NCBI RefSeq assembly: GCF_000383095.1
Contig: NZ_AORL01000022.1
Location: 308,294-372,293, forward strand
Direction of reading: 5' to 3'
Length of the DNA stretch: 64,000 nucleotides
From: Sphingomonas sp. PR090111-T3T-6A
GTDB lineage: Bacteria > Pseudomonadota > Alphaproteobacteria > Sphingomonadales > Sphingomonadaceae
Numbering within the stretch: the first letter of the stretch is position 1; each line of letters starts with the position of its first letter. Shown one piece after another: positions 17,036-26,200 of this stretch. The notes beneath the pieces are model-generated. The model was given only the letters and a program-made list of their open reading frames with translations. It was not told where the DNA came from and searched no databases. Made by a program: the position numbers and the translations under genes.

Positions 17036-17554
17036 TTACTTGGCGTGGATCGCAGCCGCCTCGCGGAGGATCTCGAGGATCTTCTCCTGCGCGCGGGGCT
17101 CGTCGGTCTCTTCCATCGCCGCGAGTTCGCGGGCGAGGCGGCTGGTGGCCGCTTCGAAGATCTGACGCTCGGAGTAGCTCTGCTCGGGCTGGTCGTCCGC
17201 ACGGAACAGATCGCGCACCACCTCGGCGATCGACACGAGGTCGCCCGAGTTGATCTTCGCTTCATATTCCTGGGCGCGGCGCGACCACATGGTGCGCTTC
17301 ACCTTGGGCTTGCCCTTGAGCGTGTCGAGCGCTTCCCGCAGCGTCACCGAGGAGGAGAGCTTGCGCATGCCCACGGATTCGGCCTTGTTGGTCGGAACGC
17401 GCAGCGTCATGCGCTCCTTCTCGAAGCGCAGAACATAGAGTTCGAGCTTCGCACCGGCGATTTCCTGGCTTTGCAGCTCGATCACCCGGCCCACGCCATG
17501 CTTGGGATAGACGACATAGTCGCCGACGTCGAAGCTCAGCGCCTTTGCAGCCAT
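17036..17554 (-). CDS. carD: CarD-family transcriptional regulator
   Basis: CarD binds the RNA polymerase beta subunit and stabilises open promoter complexes, notably at rRNA genes. The 172-residue protein has the Tudor-like RNA polymerase interaction domain at the start (FDVGDYVVYPKHGVGRVIELQSQEI), the VPTNKAESVGMRKLSS segment, and a helical DNA-binding half with KVKRTMWSRRAQEYEAKINSGDLVSIAEVVRDLF, where the conserved Trp wedges the upstream edge of the bubble. It is cytoplasmic and normally essential or growth-critical. It has a long leader (about 225 bases after fdxA) that holds a large stem-loop and its own strong terminator. Confidence 0.96.
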   Translation of the reverse strand: MAAKALSFDVGDYVVYPKHGVGRVIELQSQEIAGAKLELYVLRFEKERMTLRVPTNKAESVGMRKLSSSVTLREALDTLKGKPKVKRTMWSRRAQEYEAKINSGDLVSIAEVVRDLFRADDQPEQSYSERQIFEAATSRLARELAAMEETDEPRAQEKILEILREAAAIHAK

Positions 17555-17660
17555 TTTACACCTTTCCGGACTGTCTGGCCGAAGAATCCCTTACGGTCCG
17601 CACTCCACTCCCCTAGCCGCGCGGCCGCAGGCAATCCGATCGACCACCCACAAGAAGATA

Positions 17661-17704
17661 GGGGGACGCTCCTTGCGATCACGCGAAATCGCAAGCCGTC
17701 CCCC
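17661..17704 (-). promoter_or_regulatory. Long stem-loop between fdxA and carD
   Basis: GGGGGACG (17661-17668) pairs with CGTCCCCC (17697-17704), and CTTGCGAT (17672-17679) with ATCGCAAG (17688-17695), giving 16 perfect pairs with a small internal loop and an 8-base apex. It is 77 bases after the fdxA stop and 107 before carD. No T run follows, so it is more likely a processing or leader structure than a standard terminator. Confidence 0.5.
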
Positions 17705-17780
17705 GACAGGGTCGACTTGTAACACAGTTTCCACGGAAAGGGTAGCGTCTTGGGACGGGATGCGGCGAACCGCCCCCGGA

Positions 17781-18119
17781 TCAGTCGCCCTGGCCGGGCT
17801 CCGGCGAGAAATGGTTCTCGTACTTGCCCTCGACACCCTTCCACTGATCGGCGTCGGCGGGCGCCTCGCGCTTGCGGGTGATGTTGGGCCACTGGGCCGA
17901 GAAGGTGGCGTTCAGCTCCTGCCACTTCTCCAGGCCGCCCTCGGTGTCGGGCAGGATCGCCTCGGCCGGGCACTCCGGCTCGCACACGCCGCAATCGATG
18001 CACTCGTTCGGGTTGATCACGAGCATGTTGTCGCCCTCGTAGAAGCAATCGACGGGGCAAACCTCCACGCAGTCCATATACTTGCAGCGGATGCAGGCAT
18101 CGGTGACGACGTAGGTCAT
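17781..18119 (-). CDS. fdxA: 7Fe ferredoxin FdxA
   Basis: A small electron carrier with one [3Fe-4S] and one [4Fe-4S] cluster. The 112-residue protein begins [29 protein letters not shown] and contains the second cysteine set [16 protein letters not shown], giving the full ligand pattern of the Azotobacter FdI/FdxA family; the C-terminal extension with W-rich segments is also typical. Its physiological partner is not visible here. ATG 18119 is chosen because the family invariably begins MTYVV. It lies between an S4-domain gene and carD, all on the minus strand. Confidence 0.95.
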   Translation of the reverse strand: MTYVVTDACIRCKYMDCVEVCPVDCFYEGDNMLVINPNECIDCGVCEPECPAEAILPDTEGGLEKWQELNATFSAQWPNITRKREAPADADQWKGVEGKYENHFSPEPGQGD

Positions 18120-18196
18120 GGGATCGATCTCTTGAGCGTGTGAAACGGCGTCCCTGCTAGTCTCGGCCATAAGGGGCGTCAATGCCGCCCGTGCGA

Positions 18197-18460
18197 TCAG
18201 ACGAGATCGGTGTAGCAGGATTGCGCCTCGGGCGCCGGCCCGCGCCGCATCGGCAGCGCCTCGACGCGGACCACGCGGACATGCCCGCCGACCGGCAAGC
18301 CCAGCACCGAGCCGATGCGCACCTGCGTGGAGGATTTGGAGACGGGGCGGCCGTCGACCCGGATATGTCCCTGGCCGACAAGGGCCTGGGCGATGCTTCG
18401 CGTTTTGGCGAAGCGGGCGAAACAGAGGAACTGATCGAGACGGATCGCCGTGTCAGCCAT
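18197..18460 (-). CDS. S4-domain RNA-binding protein (Hsp15/YrfH-like)
   Basis: An 87-residue protein made almost entirely of an S4 RNA-binding domain: [50 protein letters not shown]. Hsp15 of E. coli recycles 50S subunits stuck with nascent chains, and this shorter relative probably also binds ribosomal RNA. The ATG overlaps the end of the helicase gene upstream by 8 bases, with GAAGG six bases before it, so the two are coupled and likely act on the same RNA or ribosome. GTG 18466 is an alternative start. Confidence 0.88.
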   Translation of the reverse strand: MADTAIRLDQFLCFARFAKTRSIAQALVGQGHIRVDGRPVSKSSTQVRIGSVLGLPVGGHVRVVRVEALPMRRGPAPEAQSCYTDLV

Positions 18461-20996
18461 GCGCACCTTCAGCCTGGGTGGGAAGAAGACGGGCGAGCGC
18501 GCCGAACGCGTTGCCGGGCCTCAGCCTCGGCGCATCGACCCGATCGGGACGGCGGCCGCGCCAGAGCCAGGCGACATGGCCGCCCTCGCCCTCGCGGCGG
18601 GCGAAGCCGAGCGTGCGCATCAGGCGCGCGACTGATGGCGGCTTCAGCCCAAGGGACGTGGAAAGGGAAGGATCGGGCACGAACGGGCGGCGGCCCTCGC
18701 GTGCGTCATGCGCCTGCCGGGCGAGCCGTTCGACGAGATCGACGCGCAGCATCTGGTCGCCGAGATCGCGGAAGCCCGCATGGAGCGCGGCGGCGCGGAG
18801 CACCGGGTCCGGCCGGTCGATCATCGCCGCGCCGGGGGTGGGGAGCGGCGGCATCACGTCGTCGGCGCGCGCCGCCAGCAGCGCCAGCCGCCAGCGGATC
18901 GCCTCGGGCTTGAGCAGCGCGCTCACGAACAGGTCCAGCGTGCCGATCTTGAGCCCGAGATGCACGGCGGTGCGGCGCTGATCGCGCGACAGAGCAGGAA
19001 GCGCGGCCTCCACCGTCTCGCGCGAGACCATGCCGCCCGCCTCGGCGACGGGCGCGAGGATGCCGCGCAGCGCCGGCGCGGTCGCGCGGTCGCGCCCGGC
19101 GGCGGCGATGGCGGCGAGCGGAGCGAGCTGCTTGCCGATCTGGCTCTGGAGCCATGTCTCCAGCCGCGCCGAAACGCGGGCCCGGTCATCCTGTGACAGC
19201 GGGTCGAGCGTGCGGTGGAGCGTCATCCGCGGAGCAGTCAGCGAGCGTCCCCGGCCGAGGCGGGCGACGACATCGCCTCGCCAGAAGATCGCGACCGGGC
19301 GGCCGGGGTCAGTCGCGAGGGTGAAAGCCTGATCGGGATCGGCGGCGAGCGCGCCTGCCCGGCGCGCCATCTCGACGCCGAGGCGACGCTCGGCGGCGGC
19401 CATCAGCCGCTTCATGTCGGCATGGCGGGCGTTGGCGTCGGCGACGAAGCGGAAGCCGGTGAGGTGCCCGATCGGCTCGTCGGCCACGCTCACCTGCCCG
19501 TCCTCGGCGATGGTGACGGGAAGCATGTCGTTGCCGCGTGCCGACAGGTCGCGCAGCAGCACCGAGGTGCGGCGGTCGACGAAGCGCTGGGTCAGCCGCT
19601 CGTGCAGCGCGTCGGAGAGCTTCTCCTCCAGCACGCGGGTGCGCTCGGCCCAATGGACGGGATCGACGAGCCAGTCGGCGCGGTGGGCGATGTAGGCCCA
19701 GGTGCGCGCCGAGGCGATGCGGTCCGCGATCGTCTCGACATCGCCCTGCACCGTGTCGAGCCGCTGGATCTCGTCGGCGAACCATTGCGCGGGAAGGCGA
19801 TGATCGCCCTCGCTCAGATGCTGGAAGATCCGGCCGACGAGGCGGGCGTGGTGCTCGGCTCCGGTCTTGCGGAAATCGGGGAGGCCGCAGGCCGCCCACA
19901 GCCGCTGCGTCATCGCATGGCCGCGCGCGCGGTGGGCGACGTCGGGCTCGGCGGCGAGGCGCTTCAGCACCTTCAGGTCCACCGCCTCGGGCGCGGCGCG
20001 CAGGCCCGGTCTGTCGGGCTTGGTTTCGAGGCTCGCGATCAGCTTGTCGACGCTCGCGAAATCGGGGGTGCCGCAGCGCCAGTAGAGATGATCGAGCGGG
20101 GTGAAGTGATGGCCCTCGATCGCCATCACCTCCTCGGGCTCGAACGCCGCGCCCGAATGTTCGGAGCCGAGCGTACCGAAGGTGCCGTCGCGCTGGTGGC
20201 GGCCTGCACGGCCGGCGATCTGCGCCATCTCGGGGATGGTCAGCCGGCGCGAGCGGCGCCCGTCGAACTTGCGGAGCGAGGCGAAGGCGACATGCGCCAC
20301 GTCCATGTTGAGGCCCATGCCGATCGCGTCGGTGGCGACGAGATAATCGACCTCGCCCGCCTGATACATCGCGACCTGCGCGTTGCGGGTGCGTGGGCTG
20401 AGCGCGCCCATCACCACCGCCGCCCCGCCCCGCAGCCGGCGCAGCATCTCGGCGACGGCGTAGACCTCTTCGGCCGAGAAGGCGACGACCACCGAGCGCT
20501 TGGGCAGGCGGGAGAGCTTCTTCGGCCCGGCATAGGTCAGCGTCGAGAAACGCGGCCGGCCGATGATCTCGATCCCCGGCACCAAGGCGCGCAGCATCGG
20601 GCGCAGCATCTCGGAGCCGAGGATCAGCGTCTCCTCGCGCCCCCTCGCGCGCAAGAGACGATCGGTGAAGACGTGGCCCCGCTCGGTATCGGCGCCGAGC
20701 TGCGCCTCGTCGAGCGCGACGAAGGCGAAGTCGCGGTCGGTCGGCATCGATTCCGCGGTGCAGAGGAAATAGCGCGCCTTGGGGGGGAGGATCTTCTCCT
20801 CGCCGGTCAAGAGCGCGACCTGATCCTTGCCCTTGATGGCGACCACCCGGTCATAGACCTCGCGGGCCAGCAGGCGGAGGGGAAACCCCATCAGGCCTGA
20901 AGAGTGGCCGCACATGCGCTCGATCGCATAGTGGGTCTTGCCCGTGTTCGTGGGCCCCAGCACGGCGACGAGCCGATCAGTGATCTTATTGCCCAT
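18453..20996 (-). CDS. SUV3/MgpS-like RNA helicase
   Basis: An 847-residue superfamily 2 helicase. The N-terminus has Walker A GPTNTGKT at 14-21 and a DEAQ box at 96-99, followed by motifs IV-VI including TDAIGMGLNMDVAHVAF and QIAGRAGRHQRDGTFGT. This is the signature of SUV3, the mitochondrial RNA helicase of the degradosome, and of alphaproteobacterial MgpS. The C-terminal half is a long helical extension with no recognised domain. It overlaps the S4-domain gene, which supports an RNA or ribosome role. The start is ATG 20996, and the opening (MGNKITDRLVAVLGPTNTGKTHYAIERM) fits the family. Confidence 0.9.
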   Translation of the reverse strand: MGNKITDRLVAVLGPTNTGKTHYAIERMCGHSSGLMGFPLRLLAREVYDRVVAIKGKDQVALLTGEEKILPPKARYFLCTAESMPTDRDFAFVALDEAQLGADTERGHVFTDRLLRARGREETLILGSEMLRPMLRALVPGIEIIGRPRFSTLTYAGPKKLSRLPKRSVVVAFSAEEVYAVAEMLRRLRGGAAVVMGALSPRTRNAQVAMYQAGEVDYLVATDAIGMGLNMDVAHVAFASLRKFDGRRSRRLTIPEMAQIAGRAGRHQRDGTFGTLGSEHSGAAFEPEEVMAIEGHHFTPLDHLYWRCGTPDFASVDKLIASLETKPDRPGLRAAPEAVDLKVLKRLAAEPDVAHRARGHAMTQRLWAACGLPDFRKTGAEHHARLVGRIFQHLSEGDHRLPAQWFADEIQRLDTVQGDVETIADRIASARTWAYIAHRADWLVDPVHWAERTRVLEEKLSDALHERLTQRFVDRRTSVLLRDLSARGNDMLPVTIAEDGQVSVADEPIGHLTGFRFVADANARHADMKRLMAAAERRLGVEMARRAGALAADPDQAFTLATDPGRPVAIFWRGDVVARLGRGRSLTAPRMTLHRTLDPLSQDDRARVSARLETWLQSQIGKQLAPLAAIAAAGRDRATAPALRGILAPVAEAGGMVSRETVEAALPALSRDQRRTAVHLGLKIGTLDLFVSALLKPEAIRWRLALLAARADDVMPPLPTPGAAMIDRPDPVLRAAALHAGFRDLGDQMLRVDLVERLARQAHDAREGRRPFVPDPSLSTSLGLKPPSVARLMRTLGFARREGEGGHVAWLWRGRRPDRVDAPRLRPGNAFGALARLLPTQAEGAHG

Positions 20997-21185
20997 CCTA
21001 TTCAGAATCTGGGGTTTCGCGCGCGCGAACGCAAGAGTCCCCGAGCCGATGCCGACTCGGTTCGTCGCGGGTTTAGAATCGTCCGTCGCGCACCTCCTGC
21101 GATTAGCTTGACCTTAACCCTGTCGGGGCAGAGTCCCGCCACGTCGCCTGCCGGTGGCGGAAGACGGCAGCAGGGGAACAAGCGC

Positions 21186-22718
21186 TTGTATCAGCGCGAG
21201 AACCAGGAATTCGGATCGGGAACGGGGGGCGGTGCGGTGGCGCTGGCCCCGGCGACGTTCGGCCGGGCCGGGCTGGTCGAGGCGACCGGGCCCGCGCTGG
21301 AAGCGCCGCGCCGCCGCTCGTGGGGCGAGGTCGATCTGGTGGTCGATCTCGGCGTGCGGCTGGGCTCGCCCGAATGGTTCCGTGGCCTCGCGACGCTGGG
21401 CGGGATGCTGGCGGCTCTGTGGTATGTCGCGCCCGGTTTCACGCCGCTCCCCGGCAATGTCCCGGCGAAGCTCGCCCCCGCCCGGTTCGACGAGATGCGC
21501 GCGATCGGCGTCGCGCCCGCCGCTTATGGCGCGGACAGCGGCCGCCGCCTCGCCGCGACCGACCGTGCCGAGCCGCTGACTTCGACGCCCGAGCGCCCCC
21601 GCCTCGATCTGGTCGCGACTATTGGCCTGGGCGACGGCATTGCCCGCATGCTGGAGCGTGAGGGCGCGAGTTCGGCGGATGCCGCGCAAGCCGCATCGCT
21701 GGTCGCCGAGGCCGTTCCGCTCAGCGATATCGCGGGCGGTACCAAGCTCGCCATCACGCTCGGCCGCAGGCCCAATCGCGAGGTGGCGCGCCCGCTCGAC
21801 GGCCTCTCCTTCCGCGCGCGCTTCGATCTGGCGCTGAGCCTGGAGCGCGTGAACGGCGCGCTCGTGCTGAATCGCCAGCCGATCGCGGTGGACGATACGC
21901 CGATGCGGCTGACCGGTGATGTCGGGGACAGCCTCTATCGCTCGGAGCGCTCGGCCGGTGCCACGCCCTCGGTGGTGGCGGACTATATCCGCGCCGTCGC
22001 GCCGCATGTGGACATCGGCGACATCTCGCCCTTCGACCGCTACGATCTCGTCTTCGAGCACAAGCGCGCGGCGACCGGCGAGGTGCAGACCGGGCGGCTG
22101 CTCTATGCCGGCATCACGCATGGGGGGAAGCAGACCCGCCTGCTGCGCTGGACGCTCGACGGGCGCGAGCAATGGTTCGATGCGGCCGGCGCCGGCGAGC
22201 GGCGCGAGGGCTTCTCGATGCCGGTCTCGGGCGCGCGGATGACGTCCAATTTCGGGATGCGCTTCCATCCGATCCTCGGCTTCAGCCGGATGCATCAGGG
22301 CATCGATCTCGCCGCCCCCTATGGCACGCCGATCGTGGCGGCGAGCGACGGCGTGGTGCGCTTCGCCGGCTGGCATGGCGGGCACGGCAATTTCGTCCAG
22401 ATCGCGCATGCCGGCGGCATGGGCACGGGCTATGGCCATATGAGCCGCTACGTCGTCCGCCCCGGCCAGAGCGTGCGACAGGGGCAGCTCATCGGCTATG
22501 TCGGCTCGACCGGGCTTTCGACCGGCCCGCACTGCCATTTCGAGGTCTATCGCGGCGGCCACCCGATCAATCCGGCGACCGCGCGCTTCGCCATGACATC
22601 CCAGATCGCAGGCGATGCGCTCAAGCGCTTCCGGGCGACGCTGGCGCGGCTGACCGCGCTGCCGCTGGGCGGCCGGGCCGAGGTGGCTGCCAGCGCCAAG
22701 GCGTCGTCCCGCGGCTGA
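21186..22718 (+). CDS. M23-family metallopeptidase (murein endopeptidase-like)
   Basis: A 510-residue envelope protein that probably cuts peptidoglycan cross-links or activates amidases. A short membrane segment near residue 75 (WFRGLATLGGMLAALWYVAPGF) would anchor it in the inner membrane with the rest in the periplasm. The C-terminal LytM domain has the zinc motif H-x3-D in FSRMHQGIDLAAPYGTPIVA and the GPHCHFEVYRGGHPINP motif with HxH, so it looks active. The central 250 residues resemble an OapA/LysM-like region. The start is uncertain: TTG 21186 with AGGGGA nine bases upstream is my choice, since no ATG is placed well. Confidence 0.86.
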   Translation: MYQRENQEFGSGTGGGAVALAPATFGRAGLVEATGPALEAPRRRSWGEVDLVVDLGVRLGSPEWFRGLATLGGMLAALWYVAPGFTPLPGNVPAKLAPARFDEMRAIGVAPAAYGADSGRRLAATDRAEPLTSTPERPRLDLVATIGLGDGIARMLEREGASSADAAQAASLVAEAVPLSDIAGGTKLAITLGRRPNREVARPLDGLSFRARFDLALSLERVNGALVLNRQPIAVDDTPMRLTGDVGDSLYRSERSAGATPSVVADYIRAVAPHVDIGDISPFDRYDLVFEHKRAATGEVQTGRLLYAGITHGGKQTRLLRWTLDGREQWFDAAGAGERREGFSMPVSGARMTSNFGMRFHPILGFSRMHQGIDLAAPYGTPIVAASDGVVRFAGWHGGHGNFVQIAHAGGMGTGYGHMSRYVVRPGQSVRQGQLIGYVGSTGLSTGPHCHFEVYRGGHPINPATARFAMTSQIAGDALKRFRATLARLTALPLGGRAEVAASAKASSRG

Positions 22719-22723
22719 TGATC

Positions 22724-22762
22724 GGCCCCGCCGTTCCGGGAAGGACGGCAGGGCCTTCCCTT
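22724..22762 (+). terminator. Probable terminator of the M23 peptidase gene
   Basis: GGCCCCGCCGTTCC pairs with GGACGGCAGGGCC (22724-22755, one bulge and one wobble) and TTCCCTT follows. The T run is weak. Confidence 0.5.
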
Positions 22763-24431
22763 ACCGCCCCTGACGCCGCCAGCGGCCGATCACGCGGGCG
22801 ATCATCTCCCCCTCGCCGCCCGACTGGGTCCAGAGTTCGGAGAAGAGCGGGTCGCTCGATGCCGGGCGCTTGCTCTCCTCCAGCGTGTCGAGCGCGACGC
22901 GCATCGGGATCGAGGTGCCCTCGCCGCACACCACGCATTCGCGGTTTCGGAGCGCCGGGATCGTCTCCATGAAGCCGCGCGCGCCCTCGGGCATGGCGGC
23001 CTTCACATGCGCCTGGTCGCGCTCGTTGTTGAGGCGCATCGCGATGATCGTGCCGCACTGGGAGAGCACGCCCTCGGCGAGGTCCGACGGGCGCTGGGTG
23101 ACGAGGCCCAGCGAGACGCCGTATTTGCGGCCTTCCTTGGCGATCCGCTCGAGCACGTTGCGCACCGCCGAGCCGGTGACGACGCGATCGGACGGGATGT
23201 AGCGATGCGCTTCCTCGCAGACGAGCAGGATCGGGCGCGGCGTCTCATTGCGCGCCCAGATCGCGTAATCGAACACGAGGCGAGACAGCAGCGCCACCAC
23301 CACCGACGTGATCTCGGAAGGGACGCCCGACACGTCGATGATCGAGATCGGCTTGCCGTCGGTCGGCAGGCGGAAGATGCGCGACAGCGTGGTCGCCATC
23401 GTGTCGCCCACCAGCATGCCCGAGAACATGAAGCTGTAGCGCGGGTCCGACCTTATTTCCTCGATCTTGGTCTTGAGCCGCATATAGGGGCCGGTGTCGC
23501 CCGCGCGGTCGAGCTTGCCCATCTCCTGCGTGATGAAGTTGACCAGATCGGACAGCAGATAGGGGATCGGGCTGTCGACGGTGAGCTTGGAGAGGCCCTC
23601 GGCCGCCCGGCTCTTCTGGCGCGCGGCGAGCAGGCATTTGGCCAGCACGTCCATGTCGCGCTGCCGCTCCGCGCCCTCCGAGGTGACGAGCACCTCGGCA
23701 TGTTCCTCGAAGTTCATCAGCCAGTAGGGCAAAGCGAGATTGTCGACGTCGAACAGCTCGCCCTCGCCCTTGAACGCGGCGGGATATTCGCCGTGCGGGT
23801 CGATCATCACGATATGGCCGTGGGGCGCCATCGCGCAGATCTTGTGGAGGATGAGCGCGAGGCTGGTCGACTTGCCGGTGCCGGTCGATCCCACCAGCGC
23901 GAAATGGCGGCCGAGCAGCGAATCGATATAGAGCGCGCCGCGCACGTCGGCAGTCGGGTAGACGGTGCCGATCTCGATATGCGGGCGATCCTCGGCGGCG
24001 AAGATCTGGAGCATGTCGGCATGGACCGCCGGATAGACGCGGTAGCCCGGCATCGGATAACGCGTCACGCCGCGGCGGAAATCGAGCATCCGCCCGGTCG
24101 TCGGGCAGACGCGGCCTTCGCCGAGGAAGTCGATCTCGGCGATGATGAGGTCGCCGTCCGCCACCTCCAGCTTCAGCGAGCGGACGTTCGCCACCAGCCA
24201 CAGCCCGCCGGACTGCATCTTGACCTGGCTGCCCACCTCGCCGGCCAGCGCCAGCCCCTCGCCGGGATCGGCTTCGTGGAGGCGGCGGACGGTGGGCCCG
24301 TCGAGGATGATGCGCGCGGTGCCGCCGCCGATGTCGACGACGCGGCCGATCTCGACCGGTGCGCTCCGGGGAGACATGTGCGACGGCGCTTCCGGCCTGC
24401 CGTCCGCGCCCTGCCAGGCCAATCCGTCCAC
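22761..24431 (-). CDS. HerA-like ATPase (DUF87)
   Basis: A 556-residue FtsK/HerA-type ATPase, expected to form a hexamer and translocate DNA. An N-terminal HAS-barrel region (about 22-110) precedes Walker A GSTGTGKST at 181-189, Walker B HIVMIDPHGEYP, and the late CEEAHRYIP and LGLVTQRPSDL motifs of HerA. Archaeal HerA works with the nuclease NurA in end resection and bacterial HerA with Sir2, DUF4297 or NurA partners in defence, but no such gene adjoins this one. GTG 24431 has AGAGGAG seven bases upstream; ATG 24377 would trim 18 residues. It is probably a housekeeping member found in most sphingomonads. Confidence 0.85.
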   Translation of the reverse strand: MDGLAWQGADGRPEAPSHMSPRSAPVEIGRVVDIGGGTARIILDGPTVRRLHEADPGEGLALAGEVGSQVKMQSGGLWLVANVRSLKLEVADGDLIIAEIDFLGEGRVCPTTGRMLDFRRGVTRYPMPGYRVYPAVHADMLQIFAAEDRPHIEIGTVYPTADVRGALYIDSLLGRHFALVGSTGTGKSTSLALILHKICAMAPHGHIVMIDPHGEYPAAFKGEGELFDVDNLALPYWLMNFEEHAEVLVTSEGAERQRDMDVLAKCLLAARQKSRAAEGLSKLTVDSPIPYLLSDLVNFITQEMGKLDRAGDTGPYMRLKTKIEEIRSDPRYSFMFSGMLVGDTMATTLSRIFRLPTDGKPISIIDVSGVPSEITSVVVALLSRLVFDYAIWARNETPRPILLVCEEAHRYIPSDRVVTGSAVRNVLERIAKEGRKYGVSLGLVTQRPSDLAEGVLSQCGTIIAMRLNNERDQAHVKAAMPEGARGFMETIPALRNRECVVCGEGTSIPMRVALDTLEESKRPASSDPLFSELWTQSGGEGEMIARVIGRWRRQGR

Positions 24432-24504
24432 CCGCTTGCTCCTCTGATCTGGGGAGCGATGATTCTAGGCGGCGGGGGGTAAACAAATCGCTCCGCCGGA
24501 GAGG

Positions 24505-25257
24505 TCAGCGGCGTCGGAACAGCGCGCCCGCGCCCCAGCCGATCGCGAGCGACATGCCCACCGCGACGAGCCCGTAGGCGAGCGACCAGCGATCCGCCGC
24601 CTGCGCCACGAAACGCTCGAAGCCGGACTTGTCGATGCGCACCTCGCGCACCGCGCCGGCCACCACCTTGCCGTCCTGGATCAGGAAGGTCTCGGCGACA
24701 TAGCGGCCCACCGGCACGCGTGCCGGGATCGCGATGCGCGCGCGATAGAGCACGCCATCGCTGATCTCGACGCCATGCGCATCCTGCACATAGAGGCCGG
24801 CGCGGCGCTTGAGGTCGATCAGGCCCTGCTCGAAGCGATTCTGCTCGTCCGGCGGCGCGCTGGAGGCGGGCGACATCTGGAGGCTGTCGAGCCCCAGCTC
24901 GTAGATCGCGGCCGTCCGCCCGTCGACGAGCTTGCCGAGCGGGCGCGAGGTCGCGATCGCGTAGAAGGAGGGCGCCGAACGGAAACGCGCGCTGTCGGCG
25001 TTGAGCCACATGCCCGCCACCTTCTGCTTCTCGCGCACCAGGATCGACTGGGTCGGCCCCTTGAGCACCACCGCGATGTCGGCGGGGTGATTCGGCGCGC
25101 GGCCCTGCGGATAGAGGATCGCGCCGAACAGCAGCAGGTCCGCGCCGGTGAAGCTGTAGATGATCTGCACCTGCCGGTCCGACACGTCGGGCACCAGCAC
25201 CGGCTTGCCCGCGCCGAGGCAGGCGAGCGCGGCTGCGACCCTCCACGCGCGCCTCAT
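24505..25257 (-). CDS. TIGR02186 family membrane-anchored protein
   Basis: A 250-residue conserved alphaproteobacterial protein of family TIGR02186, function unknown. The N-terminus is a signal sequence, the bulk is a periplasmic beta-rich domain starting with VPDVSDRQVQIIYSFTGADLLLFGAI, and a single membrane helix (LAYGLVAVGMSLAIGWGAGALF) ends the protein close to the C-terminus. It overlaps the upstream TauE/SafE permease gene by 4 bases, and this pairing recurs in alphaproteobacteria. I infer that it is an accessory, perhaps a substrate-binding or gating partner, of that permease. Confidence 0.83.
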   Translation of the reverse strand: MRRAWRVAAALACLGAGKPVLVPDVSDRQVQIIYSFTGADLLLFGAILYPQGRAPNHPADIAVVLKGPTQSILVREKQKVAGMWLNADSARFRSAPSFYAIATSRPLGKLVDGRTAAIYELGLDSLQMSPASSAPPDEQNRFEQGLIDLKRRAGLYVQDAHGVEISDGVLYRARIAIPARVPVGRYVAETFLIQDGKVVAGAVREVRIDKSGFERFVAQAADRWSLAYGLVAVGMSLAIGWGAGALFRRR

Positions 25258-26168
25258 CCGAGCGTCACGCTGTAGATCTCGCCCGGCCGCCAGGTGAGCC
25301 CCACCGCCATGCGCACCGCCACCACCAGCACGAGCAGCGCCAGCAGAAGCCGCAGATATTCAGGCTTGAGCTTCATCGCGAAGCGGCTGCCGATCTGCGC
25401 CCCGATCGCGGAGCCTACGAGCAGCAGCAGCGCCAGCACGATGTCCACCGCCTTGGTGGTGGTGGCGTGGATCATGGTGGTCGCGGCGGTGACGAACAGG
25501 ATCTGGAAAAGCGAGGTGCCCACCACCACCTGGGCCGCCATGCCGAGCAGATAGATCATCGCCGGCACCATGATGAATCCCCCGCCGACGCCGAGAACGA
25601 CGGTCAGCACGCCCGTCAGCGTGCCGAGCAGGAAGGGCGCGAGCGGCGAGATATAGAGTCCCGAGCGATAGAAGCGCCAGCGCATCGGCAGGATCGCGAT
25701 CAGCGGATTGTGGCGGCGCTGGCGGTGGCGCGGCGTCTCGCCCCGGCGGTGGGCGAGGATGGTCTGGATCGACTCGCGCGCCATCATCCCGCCGATGCTG
25801 CCGAGCATCACGATATAGGTGAGCGAGATCACCGTATCGATCTGGCCGAGCCGCTCCAGGATGCGGAACAGCATCGCGCCGAGGCCGGAGCCGACGATGC
25901 CGCCCGCCACCATCACGCAGCCCATCTGGAAGTCGACGCCGTTGCGCCGCATCTGCGCGAGCACGCCGGAGACGCTGGCGCCGGTGATCTGCGTGGCGGA
26001 GGAGGCGACTGCGACGGTCGGCGGGATGCCGTAGAAGATCAGCAGCGGCGTGGTGAGGAAGCCGCCGCCGACCCCGAACATGCCCGAGAGCAGACCGACG
26101 CCGCCGCCCAGCAGCACGATCACCAGCATGTTCACCGACAGACCGGCGATGGGCAGATAGACGTGCAT
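25254..26168 (-). CDS. TauE/SafE family sulfite/organosulfur exporter (TSUP)
   Basis: A 304-residue polytopic inner-membrane permease. Two TSUP halves, each with a conserved glycine-rich loop, are visible: GGGVGLLSGMFGVGGGFLTTPLLIFYGIPPTVAVASSATQ in the first and TGVLTVVLGVGGGFIMVPAMIYLLGM in the second, giving about eight helices. TSUP proteins export sulfite, sulfoacetate or taurine derivatives, and some move other small anions. The gene precedes and overlaps the TIGR02186 gene. A cytoplasmic insertion (HRRGETPRHRQRRHNPL, residues about 142-158) between the halves is highly basic, as in the subgroup that carries TIGR02186 partners. The substrate is not determinable. Confidence 0.9.
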   Translation of the reverse strand: MHVYLPIAGLSVNMLVIVLLGGGVGLLSGMFGVGGGFLTTPLLIFYGIPPTVAVASSATQITGASVSGVLAQMRRNGVDFQMGCVMVAGGIVGSGLGAMLFRILERLGQIDTVISLTYIVMLGSIGGMMARESIQTILAHRRGETPRHRQRRHNPLIAILPMRWRFYRSGLYISPLAPFLLGTLTGVLTVVLGVGGGFIMVPAMIYLLGMAAQVVVGTSLFQILFVTAATTMIHATTTKAVDIVLALLLLVGSAIGAQIGSRFAMKLKPEYLRLLLALLVLVVAVRMAVGLTWRPGEIYSVTLG

Positions 26169-26200
26169 GGCCTAGCGCTAACCGATCCGCGCGCGGAGGG

